NCBI RefSeq assembly: GCF_029893105.1
Contig: NZ_JARXWG010000008.1
Location: forward strand, 62,001-126,000
DNA length: 64,000 bases
Reading direction: 5' to 3'
Source of the DNA: Parabacteroides sp. PF5-9
Lineage (GTDB): Bacteria > Bacteroidota > Bacteroidia > Bacteroidales > Tannerellaceae
In this document: positions 1 to 6,906 of the stretch, piece after piece
Position numbering within the stretch: the first letter of the stretch is position 1
Layout: every line of letters begins with the position of its first letter
Notes under the pieces: generated by a model
The model's input: the letters and a program-made list of their open reading frames with translations, nothing else
Told to the model about the DNA's origin: nothing
Databases searched by the model: none
Translations under genes and position numbers: made by a program

Positions 1-99
1 TACGGCAAGCAAGCCTGCGGCAAATATGAAAAGGTATTGTGATTTTAAACCTTTGAACTCCACGCTTTTGCCTATCCCTTTGTTAATATTAAACTCCAT
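1..99 (-). CDS. traF: Conjugal transfer protein TraF (DUF4133-like), partial
   Basis: The first 33 codons of a minus-strand gene are visible; the rest lies off the left edge. The protein starts MEFNINKGIGKSVEFKGLK and then enters a hydrophobic segment. This matches the start of the small Bacteroides TraF protein, a VirB3-like inner-membrane part of the conjugation channel. The ATG reads from 99 to 97. It follows traE on the same strand with a 23-bp gap, the usual traE-traF order of CTnDOT-like elements. The identification rests on this short start plus the gene order. Confidence 0.8.
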   Translation of the reverse strand, partial: MEFNINKGIGKSVEFKGLKSQYLFIFAAGLLAV

Positions 100-122
100 A
101 ACTCTTATCTGTATGAAGCTGA

Positions 123-425
123 TTAAAGGAAGAAGGAGCGCAGGATGGTAGCGGCAACTATAAGAAATATACAGGCACCGAACCACGACGCGGCCGTTTT
201 CGATGTATCGGGATCGCCGGAACTGAATTTTCCGTACACCTTTACACCCCCAATCAAACCGACGACCGCACCTATGGCGTATATCAATTTTGTCCCCGGA
301 TCGAAATAGCTCGTTACCATGTTCGTGGCCTCGGTAATGCCGCCAATTCCGTTACCTTGTGCGAATGCACTTGAAACAGCAGCCAGAATAAAAGCTGCCG
401 ACATTAGAAATTTTTTCTTTGTCAT
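123..425 (-). CDS. traE: Conjugal transfer protein TraE (DUF4134)
   Basis: A 100-residue membrane protein with a signal-like start (MTKKKFLMSAAFILAAVSSAFAQ reads as a cleavable or first hydrophobic helix, residues 1-22), a Gly-rich stretch, and two more hydrophobic helices at about residues 45-65 and 80-100. Length and layout fit the DUF4134/TraE family, VirB2-like pilin-type proteins of Bacteroides conjugative transposons. It lies between traD and traF. Its leader contains a 9-bp-stem hairpin and a CCACTAAAAAATTC motif, listed separately. Confidence 0.9.
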   Translation of the reverse strand: MTKKKFLMSAAFILAAVSSAFAQGNGIGGITEATNMVTSYFDPGTKLIYAIGAVVGLIGGVKVYGKFSSGDPDTSKTAASWFGACIFLIVAATILRSFFL

Positions 426-451
426 AATGAGAAATTGTTTAAAAAATGGTA

Positions 452-478
452 TCGGGGTGGATAGTCCCGATACCGGGT
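452..478 (-). promoter_or_regulatory. Strong hairpin in the traE leader
   Basis: The sequence GGTATCGGG, a 9-base loop and CCCGATACC form a perfect 9-bp stem 27 bases upstream of the traE start. On the minus strand it is followed by ATTTTTTA, so it could act as a terminator or attenuator between traD and traE. A CCACTAAAAAATTC motif lies just upstream at 499-512, and its TAAAAAAT can pair with the ATTTTTTA after the hairpin. A similar G-rich hairpin occurs in the DUF1896 leader near 13.1 kb. Confidence 0.6.
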
Positions 479-588
479 TGATAAATCTTGTTACTATTGA
501 ATTTTTTAGTGGTTGATAGCGCGAAAGCTATCCGTAATCTCTTTCTTTCATCTTTCTTTGTTTTACATTATTATTAATACTTTTCGCA

Positions 589-1344
589 CTATGCGAAATC
601 TCTGATATTAAAATTGTCGGGAGCCTTTTTGCCGTTTCCGGCAGTTCCGGCTTCCTTGTCTTTCCGCTCATAAAAAGCCGAAAGGCTTTCAGCCATAAGG
701 TCGGTAACGATTCGCTTTGCATCGGGCTTACCAGAAACCACCTGTTCAAACATATCAGTCTGCCGTATCTCCAGTAAAGTATCGCCCGCTTTTCGTTTTT
801 GCTCCGGCGTTGCTTCATTCGTCCGGTTTACAGTGCGGACTGCATTACCCAGATCATCGAACTGAATACCTGAAGCGAGTACGGCTTGTGCCGTTCCTTC
901 CACTTCTTCCGTTTCTTCTTCGTCTTCCGGCGCATCTTCGTTTTCGTCCGTCATTTCATATTCGAGCGGATAATCTATATCCATAGGCTCGTTTTCTTCA
1001 TCCGGTGGAGTGTCGGAAAACGCTTCTTCCAATTCCTCCGGCGGCACTTCCGCTGATGGCTTTACCTCGTTAGGCGAAGCAAATATATCGGGATTTTCAG
1101 CCTGATTTTCAGATTTTAGCGAGGTGGCAGTGAGTGGCTCCGATTTGGCAGCGAGTGGCGTCGATGCGCTTAAATCAAATGTGCTTTTCCCGACAATATT
1201 TTCCTTCAAACGACCTGCTTCATGAATGGAGCTACCCTGACCGATAATGTTCTTTTTTCGTCTTTTTCCTGCTCTTGCCCACAAGAAATAAATTCCGACA
1301 AAAAGGGCATACAGGATAACTACGGTTATAAATATCTTTTCCAT
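589..1344 (-). CDS. traD: Conjugal transfer protein TraD
   Basis: A 251-residue protein with one N-terminal membrane helix (about residues 5-23), a basic patch (KRRKK), a long low-complexity and strongly acidic middle (about residues 100-150) and a C-terminal helical part. It is assigned as the TraD of Bacteroides conjugative transposons because of its place between the DUF3408 gene and traE; its biochemical role is not known. About residues 59-74 are encoded by a copy of a repeat found three more times in non-coding DNA of this element. The next upstream gene ends 2 bp before its start. Confidence 0.7.
   Translation of the reverse strand: MEKIFITVVILYALFVGIYFLWARAGKRRKKNIIGQGSSIHEAGRLKENIVGKSTFDLSASTPLAAKSEPLTATSLKSENQAENPDIFASPNEVKPSAEVPPEELEEAFSDTPPDEENEPMDIDYPLEYEMTDENEDAPEDEEETEEVEGTAQAVLASGIQFDDLGNAVRTVNRTNEATPEQKRKAGDTLLEIRQTDMFEQVVSGKPDAKRIVTDLMAESLSAFYERKDKEAGTAGNGKKAPDNFNIRDFA
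1121..1168 (+). repeat. Dispersed repeat, copy A (inside traD)
   Basis: This copy contains CCGATTTGGCAGCGAGTGGC, preceded by a second GGCAGTGAGTGGC unit, so it is itself a small tandem repeat. Related copies lie at 3389-3430, 6796-6833 and 8976-9017. This is the only copy inside a coding sequence, where it is read in frame in the low-complexity part of TraD. Confidence 0.8.
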
Positions 1345-1346
1345 CC

Positions 1347-1793
1347 TTACTTTTTAGGGTTTAGGTAATCATCATTGTTATTCTTCTTATACTGTTCTGA
1401 AATCTCATCCTGAAAGGTTTCAAAATGATGCTTCAGGACATTGTCTATGTAACTGAATATGGTTACTTCATTTTTTCCTATAACCCCTACAATCTTTGAA
1501 ATCCGGTTATGGTATTCCTTACGGATACTTACTAATTTTCCGTTTCTTGTCGGGATACCTGCATTGACAAGAAACTGTTTCTTATAGCCGGAAGATTCGG
1601 GTTTCGTTTTATCACCCGGAACGACTATCATTTCTATTTCAGGAGCCGTTTTTTCTTCGTATTCTTTCCGCATACGTTTCTTATAGCGAATAGCTTTCGG
1701 CAGAATAATTGCCGCCAGTATCACCAATCCCCAGAGGACAATTCCTATTATTGCCTTATCTCCGCTATCTATTAAAAATGGACTGACTATCAT
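1347..1793 (-). CDS. DUF3408-type conjugal transfer protein with membrane anchor (TraC-like)
   Basis: A 148-residue protein with an N-terminal hydrophobic helix (about residues 14-32), then basic residues and a C-terminal domain containing GIPTRNGKLVSIRKEYHNR and GKNEVTIFSYIDNVL. The same C-terminal domain, in the same position, occurs in the next upstream gene, so the two are paralogues. This domain is the DUF3408 type found beside traA in CTnDOT-like elements; its pattern (short strand, then helices) suggests a ribbon-helix-helix-like fold, which is an inference. The membrane anchor is absent from the paralogue. Confidence 0.75.
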   Translation of the reverse strand: MIVSPFLIDSGDKAIIGIVLWGLVILAAIILPKAIRYKKRMRKEYEEKTAPEIEMIVVPGDKTKPESSGYKKQFLVNAGIPTRNGKLVSIRKEYHNRISKIVGVIGKNEVTIFSYIDNVLKHHFETFQDEISEQYKKNNNDDYLNPKK

Positions 1794-1811
1794 AATTTGA
1801 TTGTTTTATTG

Positions 1812-2273
1812 TTAGAAAATTCCTTCGTTGTTTTTATTGTACAATTCCGTTATCTCATCCTGATAAGCAGCAAAATGTTGGGACAGTACATTATCTATAT
1901 AGCTGAATAAAGACACCTGATTTTTACCGATGACCTGAACGATCTTCATAATCTTTTCATGGTGGTCTTTGCGTATGTAAACAGATTTTCCGGTACGTGC
2001 CGTAATGCCGACTTCCTGAATAAACAGGCTTTCGTAATCAGGAGATTTACTGCGTTTCCGTTTGGTTTCCTCACGGGGGGATTCTTCCTGAATAACTTCC
2101 GTTTTTTCAGGTTCCACGCTTTCCGCTTCCTGTTCCTGTTTCTTTTCGTGTTCAGGAACTAATGCTCTGGGTATGGAACTCGGATTATTCCGGCGTTCCT
2201 TATTCTTGAATGAGGATATGACAAAACTGGCATCAATCTCATTCAGGTTTACTTCTTCTTTCTTTTTCGCCAT
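1812..2273 (-). CDS. DUF3408-type conjugal transfer protein (TraB-like)
   Basis: A 153-residue soluble protein. The first half is charged and low in complexity (about residues 20-80). The second half carries GITARTGKSVYIRKDHHEK and GKNQVSLFSYIDNVL, the DUF3408 pattern shared with the downstream gene. It starts 6 bp after the ParA-like traA stop, so the two are probably co-translated. A ParA ATPase beside a small DNA-binding-like partner resembles the two-protein layout of small partition systems, but DNA binding has not been shown by the sequence itself. Confidence 0.75.
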   Translation of the reverse strand: MAKKKEEVNLNEIDASFVISSFKNKERRNNPSSIPRALVPEHEKKQEQEAESVEPEKTEVIQEESPREETKRKRSKSPDYESLFIQEVGITARTGKSVYIRKDHHEKIMKIVQVIGKNQVSLFSYIDNVLSQHFAAYQDEITELYNKNNEGIF

Positions 2274-2279
2274 AATCGG

Positions 2280-3032
2280 TTATTTTAAAGTTTCCAACAT
2301 TTCATCTATCAGGGCATCGAGGTTACTGCCTCTTACCAATGCTTTGTCCGCAGGGAACAGTGTAGAGCGGAACAGGGCTTTGTGGTTTACCGACTGCTCC
2401 CGGCGGAACCGCTTACTGTCGGGCAGGAATGTTTTGAAAAGCGGGAAACCCAGTTTATCAATCACATCTTCATACACTTCGTAGAGTTCGGTTTTCTCCC
2501 GACCATCAACGAGATTCCAAAGCAGGTACAGCCCTTTGATTTTTGCTTTGCCGGGCGTAATCAGGGCATCATTGACCGTAATCACATATTGCAGGGTGCT
2601 TTCCAGTACCAACCTGTCAGCACTGATCGGAGCAATAATGTAATCCATGAGTGAAAGCGTGTGTACAACTGCCGGATTGTTGATTGTTCCGGGCAGGTCG
2701 AAAAATACGAAGTCAGGCTGCAATACTTCAATAACTTCCTGTGCATCTTCCATAGCATTTTCTGGGCTGCTTTCGATAACTTCATAAGCCTTTTTACCCA
2801 ATGCAGAAAACTGTTCGTAAGCCATGAGCTTGTAATGGTCATCATCCATCGACATTTTTATATCACGCTCACGCATTTCCGCAATCGAGTGTTGTGGAAA
2901 GTCGCAATCAATCACGGCTACGTTATAGCCTTTCACATAGTGCAAGTAAGAAGCAACCAACACCGTAAGAGTTGTTTTTCCGGCTCCCCCCTTTTGGGTA
3001 CTGAAAGCCACGTTCAAAGTTTTCTTTTCCAT
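2280..3032 (-). CDS. traA: ParA/MinD-type ATPase TraA
   Basis: A 250-residue P-loop ATPase of the ParA family. The deviant Walker A motif is STQKGGAGKTTLTVL near residues 10-24, the switch region VIDCDFPQHS is near residue 40, and the Walker B-like FVFFDLPGT is near residue 110. It is the first gene of the minus-strand tra operon and matches TraA of Bacteroides conjugative transposons. ParA ATPases position or segregate DNA or protein complexes; the exact role in conjugation is not known. Its upstream region is a 0.3 kb tract of degenerate short repeats. Confidence 0.88.
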   Translation of the reverse strand: MEKKTLNVAFSTQKGGAGKTTLTVLVASYLHYVKGYNVAVIDCDFPQHSIAEMRERDIKMSMDDDHYKLMAYEQFSALGKKAYEVIESSPENAMEDAQEVIEVLQPDFVFFDLPGTINNPAVVHTLSLMDYIIAPISADRLVLESTLQYVITVNDALITPGKAKIKGLYLLWNLVDGREKTELYEVYEDVIDKLGFPLFKTFLPDSKRFRREQSVNHKALFRSTLFPADKALVRGSNLDALIDEMLETLK

Positions 3033-3060
3033 TGTCTGAAATTTTTAATTATTATACATC

Positions 3061-3345
3061 GTTTGTATCTCTGTCCGGTTGAACAACCGTCTGTCTGTTC
3101 AGCCATACGTTTGATTAGTTATCCGTTCATCTGTCCGTCCGTTTGACCGTTTAGCCATTTGGCTGTTTGTCTGTCCGTCTGTTTAGCCGTTGGAACGTTT
3201 AGCCGTTTAGCCAGTCATTTGTTTGTTCAGCCATTTGTTTAGCTATTAATCCGGCTGTATCTCCATATAGCCGACTGTATGTTTTTATATCCGTACAGCT
3301 ATTCATTTAGCTATCCGGCTGTCTGTTCATACAGTCATTTTCTCT
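3061..3345. repeat. Degenerate short-repeat tract upstream of traA
   Basis: About 285 bases are built from variations of a few words: GTTTAGCC, CTGTCCGT, TGTTCAGCCAT and ATTTGTTTAGC, repeated irregularly every 8 to 12 bases. No open frame explains it. It lies directly upstream of the ParA-like traA. Just beyond it, at 3351-3380, an imperfect stem-loop (TCTGC and GCAGA arms with an inner AATAAA/TTTATT stem) may belong to the traA promoter region. Confidence 0.7.
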
Positions 3346-3388
3346 GCAAATAAAAACCTATTTATTAGCAGAATCATCACTTTTTCAC

Positions 3389-3430
3389 GAGGTGGCAGTG
3401 AGTGGCGTCGATTTGGCAGCGAGTGGCTTC
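3389..3430 (+). repeat. Dispersed repeat, copy B
   Basis: Carries the core TCGATTTGGCAGCGAGTGGC preceded by GGCAGTGAGTGGC, as in copy A. It lies between the divergent traA and mobA genes, on the traA side of the candidate oriT. Confidence 0.8.
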
Positions 3431-3599
3431 GCTGCTTGGAATACAGCACGTTACTTTAGCCTATAACTTTGCTGCATGAAATGTCGGGAGATATCCGACC
3501 GCCATTTTCGCTCGTTTACTCGCATTCATATCTGTCCCTGTTCAGGACAGATTTTATTTGCGTCATGGCAAATAGCAAGCTGTGTTTTTTGCTGCACGA

Positions 3600-3735
3600 A
3601 ACAAGTTCTGCTGCAAAAAACGCTTGCCCCTCCGGGGGGGCGCAACCTCCGAAGTCGGTTGCTTATAATGAATCATTCGGGCGATGATTGTTAAGGCGGC
3701 AAGGGTGCCTAACGACGGATTATACCACTAAAAAA
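3600..3735 (+). other. Candidate origin of transfer (oriT) region
   Basis: Non-coding DNA directly upstream of mobA with two hairpin-forming segments: GCCCC/GGGGC around 3625-3641 and GCAACC/GGTTGC around 3641-3662, followed by an AT-rich part. In Bacteroides mobile elements oriT normally lies just upstream of the mob genes. The assignment rests on position and inverted repeats only; no nick site was recognised. Two overlapping short reading frames here (3469-3694) look non-coding. Confidence 0.4.
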
Positions 3736-3738
3736 TCC
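3725..3738 (+). promoter_or_regulatory. CCACTAAAAAATCC motif before mobA
   Basis: This 14-mer ends 5 bases before the mobA ATG. The same motif, ending TCC or TTC, lies 6 to 8 bases before the starts of topB (10590-10603) and the DUF1896 gene (13169-13182), and upstream of traE (499-512, minus). It may be a shared A-rich translation start signal or the binding site of a regulator. Confidence 0.6.
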
Positions 3739-3743
3739 GACGT

Positions 3744-4181
3744 ATGAATGAAAAAGCAAAGAATCTCCCCAAAAGGGGAAAAGGGGGTAGAAACCCCAAG
3801 AATGATCCGGCGAATTACCGTTATTCGGTAAACTTCACCGCAGTAGAACATGCCCGGTTCCTCACCATGTTTGAGCAATCAGGGCTACAATCGAAGGCTC
3901 GTTTTATCGCTGCCCGTGTTTTCGGGGACGAGTTTCGAGTGGTAAAAATCGACCGTTCCGCTATGGAATACGTTACTAAACTCACATCTTTTTACGCACA
4001 ATTCCGTTCCGTTGGGACGAATTACAATCAGGTTGTAAAGGAATTGCATACCAATTTTTCAGAAAAGAAAGCACTTGCTTTGCTCTATAAATTGGAAAAG
4101 GCAACGGTAGAACTGGCAGAAACGGGGAAAAAAATTCTGGAATTATCGGAAGAATTTAAGGAACAATGGTTGCAAAAATAA
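3744..4181 (+). CDS. mobA: Relaxosome accessory protein MobA
   Basis: A 145-residue basic protein with an N-terminal KRGKGGRNPKNDPANYRYSVNF segment followed by a helical domain; the pattern (short strand with polar residues, then helices around residues 35-60) fits the MobC/ribbon-helix-helix type accessory proteins that assist the relaxase at oriT. It is the first gene after the candidate oriT and overlaps mobB by 16 bp, so the two are probably translationally coupled. Naming follows the Bacteroides convention (mobA accessory, mobB relaxase, mobC coupling protein). Confidence 0.8.
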   Translation: MNEKAKNLPKRGKGGRNPKNDPANYRYSVNFTAVEHARFLTMFEQSGLQSKARFIAARVFGDEFRVVKIDRSAMEYVTKLTSFYAQFRSVGTNYNQVVKELHTNFSEKKALALLYKLEKATVELAETGKKILELSEEFKEQWLQK

Positions 4182-5425
4182 ACATCGGTAGTAACCTGTA
4201 CGGTGCATTGACGTACAATCAGGAAAAGGTTGATAAAGGTCTGGGAAAGATATTAGGTGCGAATCTTGTGTTTGAACCTGCCGATGGACACTTCAACGTT
4301 ATTGATTGTATTGAGGACTTCATGCAGTTTATCCCGTCGCACTTCCGTACCGAACAACACGTTTTCCATGTATCCCTGAATCCACATGAGGATGATGTTT
4401 TGACAGATGACCAACTGGTAGATATCGGAAGGGAATACATGAAACGATTGGGGTATGGCGATCAACCTTATCTGATATTCAAGCATGAGGACATTGAGCG
4501 GGAGCATATGCACATTGTATCGCTTCGGGTAAAAAGCGACGGAAAAAAGGTTTATGATGGAAAAGAACATGAACGAAGTAAGGCTATAACAGAAGATTTG
4601 GAACGGGAATATAACTTGCATCCGGCAGAAGGACAAAAGCAGGGTGAACAATGGGAACTAACCCCTGTCGATTTTTCAAAGGGAAACCTTAAAAAGCAGA
4701 TTGCATCCGTTATCAAACCGCTGGCTTCTATGTATCACTTTCAAAGCATGGGAGAATATAAAGCCGTCCTTTCCTTATATAATATAAATGTTGAGGAACT
4801 GAAAGGCGAGGCAAAAGGAAAGCCTTATCGGGGATTGCTTTATTCCGCTTTGGATAGTGAGGGCAACAAGGTCGGCAATCCGCTAAAGTCTTCCATATTC
4901 GGGAAGTCAGTCGGTTACGATGGACTGGAAAAGCGTATGGAGAAATCTGCCGAACGCATCAAAACTAAAAACCTGAAGACACATACATTAAAAGCGGTAT
5001 CGGAAGCCAAGCAGGGCAGCCAAAGTGAGAGCGAGTTCCGAGCGAAGCTAAGGCAGCAGGGTATTGATGTTCTGTTTAGGCGGAATGATGAAGGACGGAT
5101 ATATGGCGCTACATTCATAGACCATACTACCCGCACCATACTGAACGGTTCCCGATTGGGTAAAGAGTATTCCGCTAATGTTTTCAATGACCTGTACGGT
5201 GGAAAACAGGAACAAGCACAAGAGCCAGTCAAAGACACACGCCTTTCTGATGTTTACAATAATATTCAGCCAGGCACGCACCATGATAACAGTTACACTT
5301 CGGATAGTGTAACCGGTGGGCTTTTCTCAATTCTTAATCCGGAGCCGGAGAACCATCCTAAAGAAGAAATGCCATTACCACGTCGTAAGAAAAAAAAGAA
5401 GCGCAGGTATGGCAGGCAGATGTAA
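4166..5425 (+). CDS. mobB: Relaxase MobB (MobP-type mobilization nuclease)
   Basis: A 419-residue relaxase. The N-terminal domain (about residues 1-180) begins MVAKINIGSNLYGALTYN, and carries a conserved HVSLNP segment near residue 70 and the metal-binding FKHEDIEREHMHIVSLRV motif near residue 112, the histidine cluster of this family. The probable catalytic Tyr was not assigned with certainty. The C-terminal part is helical, and the tail ends in a very basic KKKKKRRYGRQ stretch that may bind DNA. It should nick oriT and lead the strand into the recipient. A strong terminator follows. Confidence 0.9.
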   Translation: MVAKINIGSNLYGALTYNQEKVDKGLGKILGANLVFEPADGHFNVIDCIEDFMQFIPSHFRTEQHVFHVSLNPHEDDVLTDDQLVDIGREYMKRLGYGDQPYLIFKHEDIEREHMHIVSLRVKSDGKKVYDGKEHERSKAITEDLEREYNLHPAEGQKQGEQWELTPVDFSKGNLKKQIASVIKPLASMYHFQSMGEYKAVLSLYNINVEELKGEAKGKPYRGLLYSALDSEGNKVGNPLKSSIFGKSVGYDGLEKRMEKSAERIKTKNLKTHTLKAVSEAKQGSQSESEFRAKLRQQGIDVLFRRNDEGRIYGATFIDHTTRTILNGSRLGKEYSANVFNDLYGGKQEQAQEPVKDTRLSDVYNNIQPGTHHDNSYTSDSVTGGLFSILNPEPENHPKEEMPLPRRKKKKKRRYGRQM

Positions 5426-5461
5426 TAAAATATAGGTTTTGTTTGTCATTTCACCTATACG

Positions 5462-5499
5462 ATAAAAGACGGAATCAGGTTATTGATTTCGTCTTTTAT
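5462..5499. terminator. Bidirectional terminator between mobB and the CDF gene
   Basis: ATAAAAGACG and CGTCTTTTAT form a perfect 10-bp stem, extended inwards by AATCA/TGATT. Runs of T and A on both outer sides allow it to end both mobB (plus) and the convergent CDF gene (minus). Confidence 0.8.
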
Positions 5500-5561
5500 A
5501 ATTAATAACTTGCCCATTAGGATGTTGAATCAACAAAGTTATTGTCTGTAATTAACTATAT

Positions 5562-6257
5562 TTATTCTGGATCTGCCGTGTGTTGCTTTTTTTTATAGTC
5601 AATTAAATCTTTACCCGAACCTTTCATCAGATCAATAGCCCATTTTGTTATTACTACCGAGCTTATTATACCACTCAAACAATCTAACCAATATATCTGC
5701 CAAAACATTCCGATAGTTAGGGCAATAATAGCGGTTATACTTGTTAATCCGTCAGCCAATACATGTAGGTATGCCGAGTGGATATTATGGTCACGATGCT
5801 CATGATCGTGATGCAGGAATACTGCACTTAGAGCATTTACAATCAATCCAACAATGGCAACGATAATAGCTTCCTTGAAAAATATATCTACTGGATTCAT
5901 TAACCTTTGTACGGATTCAACTGCCATCAATACAGCTACAATCAGCAATGCTACGGCACTCGTATAGCCGGATAAAGCCAATAGTTTCCCTTTATTGAAT
6001 GAGTGATTTTCTGTTTGTGAATACTTACGGGCTGCATAGTAAGCAACCCATGTCAGACCTAAAGCAAGTACATGGGAAGCCATGTGCCAGCCGTCAGCTA
6101 ATAATGCCATTGAGTTAGTCCAGTACCCGAAGCTAATTTCTACTACCATTGTTGCGGCTGTCAGCAAAACAACCCATTTGGTTTTCTGTTCGTTGGTATG
6201 TGTATGATTTTTAGTATGCGGATGATTATTCTCCGCATGATTATGTTTATCTCCCAT
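5562..6257 (-). CDS. CDF-family metal cation exporter lacking the C-terminal cytosolic domain
   Basis: A 231-residue protein with a His-rich cytosolic start (residues 4-22), six membrane helices, and metal-site signatures of the DmeF/ZitB branch: LLADGWHMASHV in helix 2 and HVLADGLTS in helix 5. A His-rich loop (HHDHEHRDH, about residues 149-157) lies between helices 4 and 5, as in zinc transporters. It should export Zn, Co or similar ions by proton exchange. The protein stops soon after helix 6 (KDLIDYKKK), whereas family members usually have a further cytosolic domain of about 80 residues; no continuation was found in any frame downstream. Confidence 0.85.
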   Translation of the reverse strand: MGDKHNHAENNHPHTKNHTHTNEQKTKWVVLLTAATMVVEISFGYWTNSMALLADGWHMASHVLALGLTWVAYYAARKYSQTENHSFNKGKLLALSGYTSAVALLIVAVLMAVESVQRLMNPVDIFFKEAIIVAIVGLIVNALSAVFLHHDHEHRDHNIHSAYLHVLADGLTSITAIIALTIGMFWQIYWLDCLSGIISSVVITKWAIDLMKGSGKDLIDYKKKQHTADPE

Positions 6258-6310
6258 GATGATTAATATTTTATTTGGATAATCGTCTTATTATTTAGCT
6301 AAGAAGTTAT

Positions 6311-6712
6311 TTATAAAATATTATTCTTGGGTGGATGCCAGATTGAGTTAATAAGATTTTGAGGAATATAATATGTGTGATCCGGTATTTTAATATCGGA
6401 TTTTATGGCAAATGGTTTTTCAGGATTGTCGAAAGAATGTTCCGCAAATATAAAAGGATTAATATGTACTGTATTAAGTGAGTTATGAAAAGGCAAAGAT
6501 GCGTGATTGTGATTTGCCTTTTTTTTCGTTTTATGCTCATTTTCGGAATAATGCAGTTTAAAAAAATCTTTTAAGTCAATGGATGTTTCTTCAGTGTGTT
6601 CGCAATAATGTTGGATTAAAAAAGGCAAGCGATATATTTCCTGCAAAACAGTATTAGTGAATCCTATTTGCAGGGACAGTAAAGTAACGACTATGATGGT
6701 CAAAAATTTCAC
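6311..6712 (-). CDS. Small exported His-containing protein ahead of the CDF gene
   Basis: A 133-residue protein of unknown function. It has an N-terminal hydrophobic segment (about residues 2-20) that looks like a signal peptide or membrane anchor, a Cys-His stretch (HYCEH), several histidines in the middle and a C-terminus with SIWHPPK. Small proteins of this general kind sit beside metal-efflux genes elsewhere in this window, ending RAPP rather than WHPP. The start is GTG at 6712; a -7-like TAAATTTG at 6724-6717 ends 4 bases before it, so the transcript would be almost leaderless. It lies 53 bp upstream of the CDF gene and is probably co-transcribed. Confidence 0.6.
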   Translation of the reverse strand: MKFLTIIVVTLLSLQIGFTNTVLQEIYRLPFLIQHYCEHTEETSIDLKDFFKLHYSENEHKTKKKANHNHASLPFHNSLNTVHINPFIFAEHSFDNPEKPFAIKSDIKIPDHTYYIPQNLINSIWHPPKNNIL

Positions 6713-6732
6713 GCCTCAAATTTAGCAATATT

Positions 6733-6761
6733 CCTTAAAATAGTAAATCACTATTTTAAGG
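6733..6761 (-). promoter_or_regulatory. 12-bp-arm palindrome at the promoter of the CDF operon
   Basis: CCTTAAAATAGT and ACTATTTTAAGG flank a 5-base spacer, a perfect inverted repeat. It lies 9 bases upstream of the TAAATTTG -7 element of the small His-containing gene, in the usual place of the -33 box. An operator for a metal-responsive repressor is the simplest reading; no repressor gene is adjacent. Confidence 0.55.
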
Positions 6762-6795
6762 TATTTACTTATAAGGTACCTCTTATTCCATTTTA

Positions 6796-6833
6796 GCGCC
6801 ACTCGCTGCCAAATCGAAGCCACAAGCGACCAC
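6796..6833 (-). repeat. Dispersed repeat, copy C
   Basis: Read on the minus strand it contains TCGATTTGGCAGCGAGTGGC, identical to copy B over these 20 bases. It lies about 75 bases upstream of mobC, in the opposite orientation to copies A and B. Confidence 0.8.
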
Positions 6834-6906
6834 ATGACAGAAAATCAATCATTTACAAGAACAACCTCTCTAATTTCGCTTCTCAAACTTTTAATTTTTA
6901 AAGATT

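Noticed and set aside
3469-3694. Two overlapping 72-codon frames upstream of mobA
   Set aside because: They overlap in different frames in the GC-rich inverted-repeat region, have no recognisable domains and fit a non-coding oriT region better.
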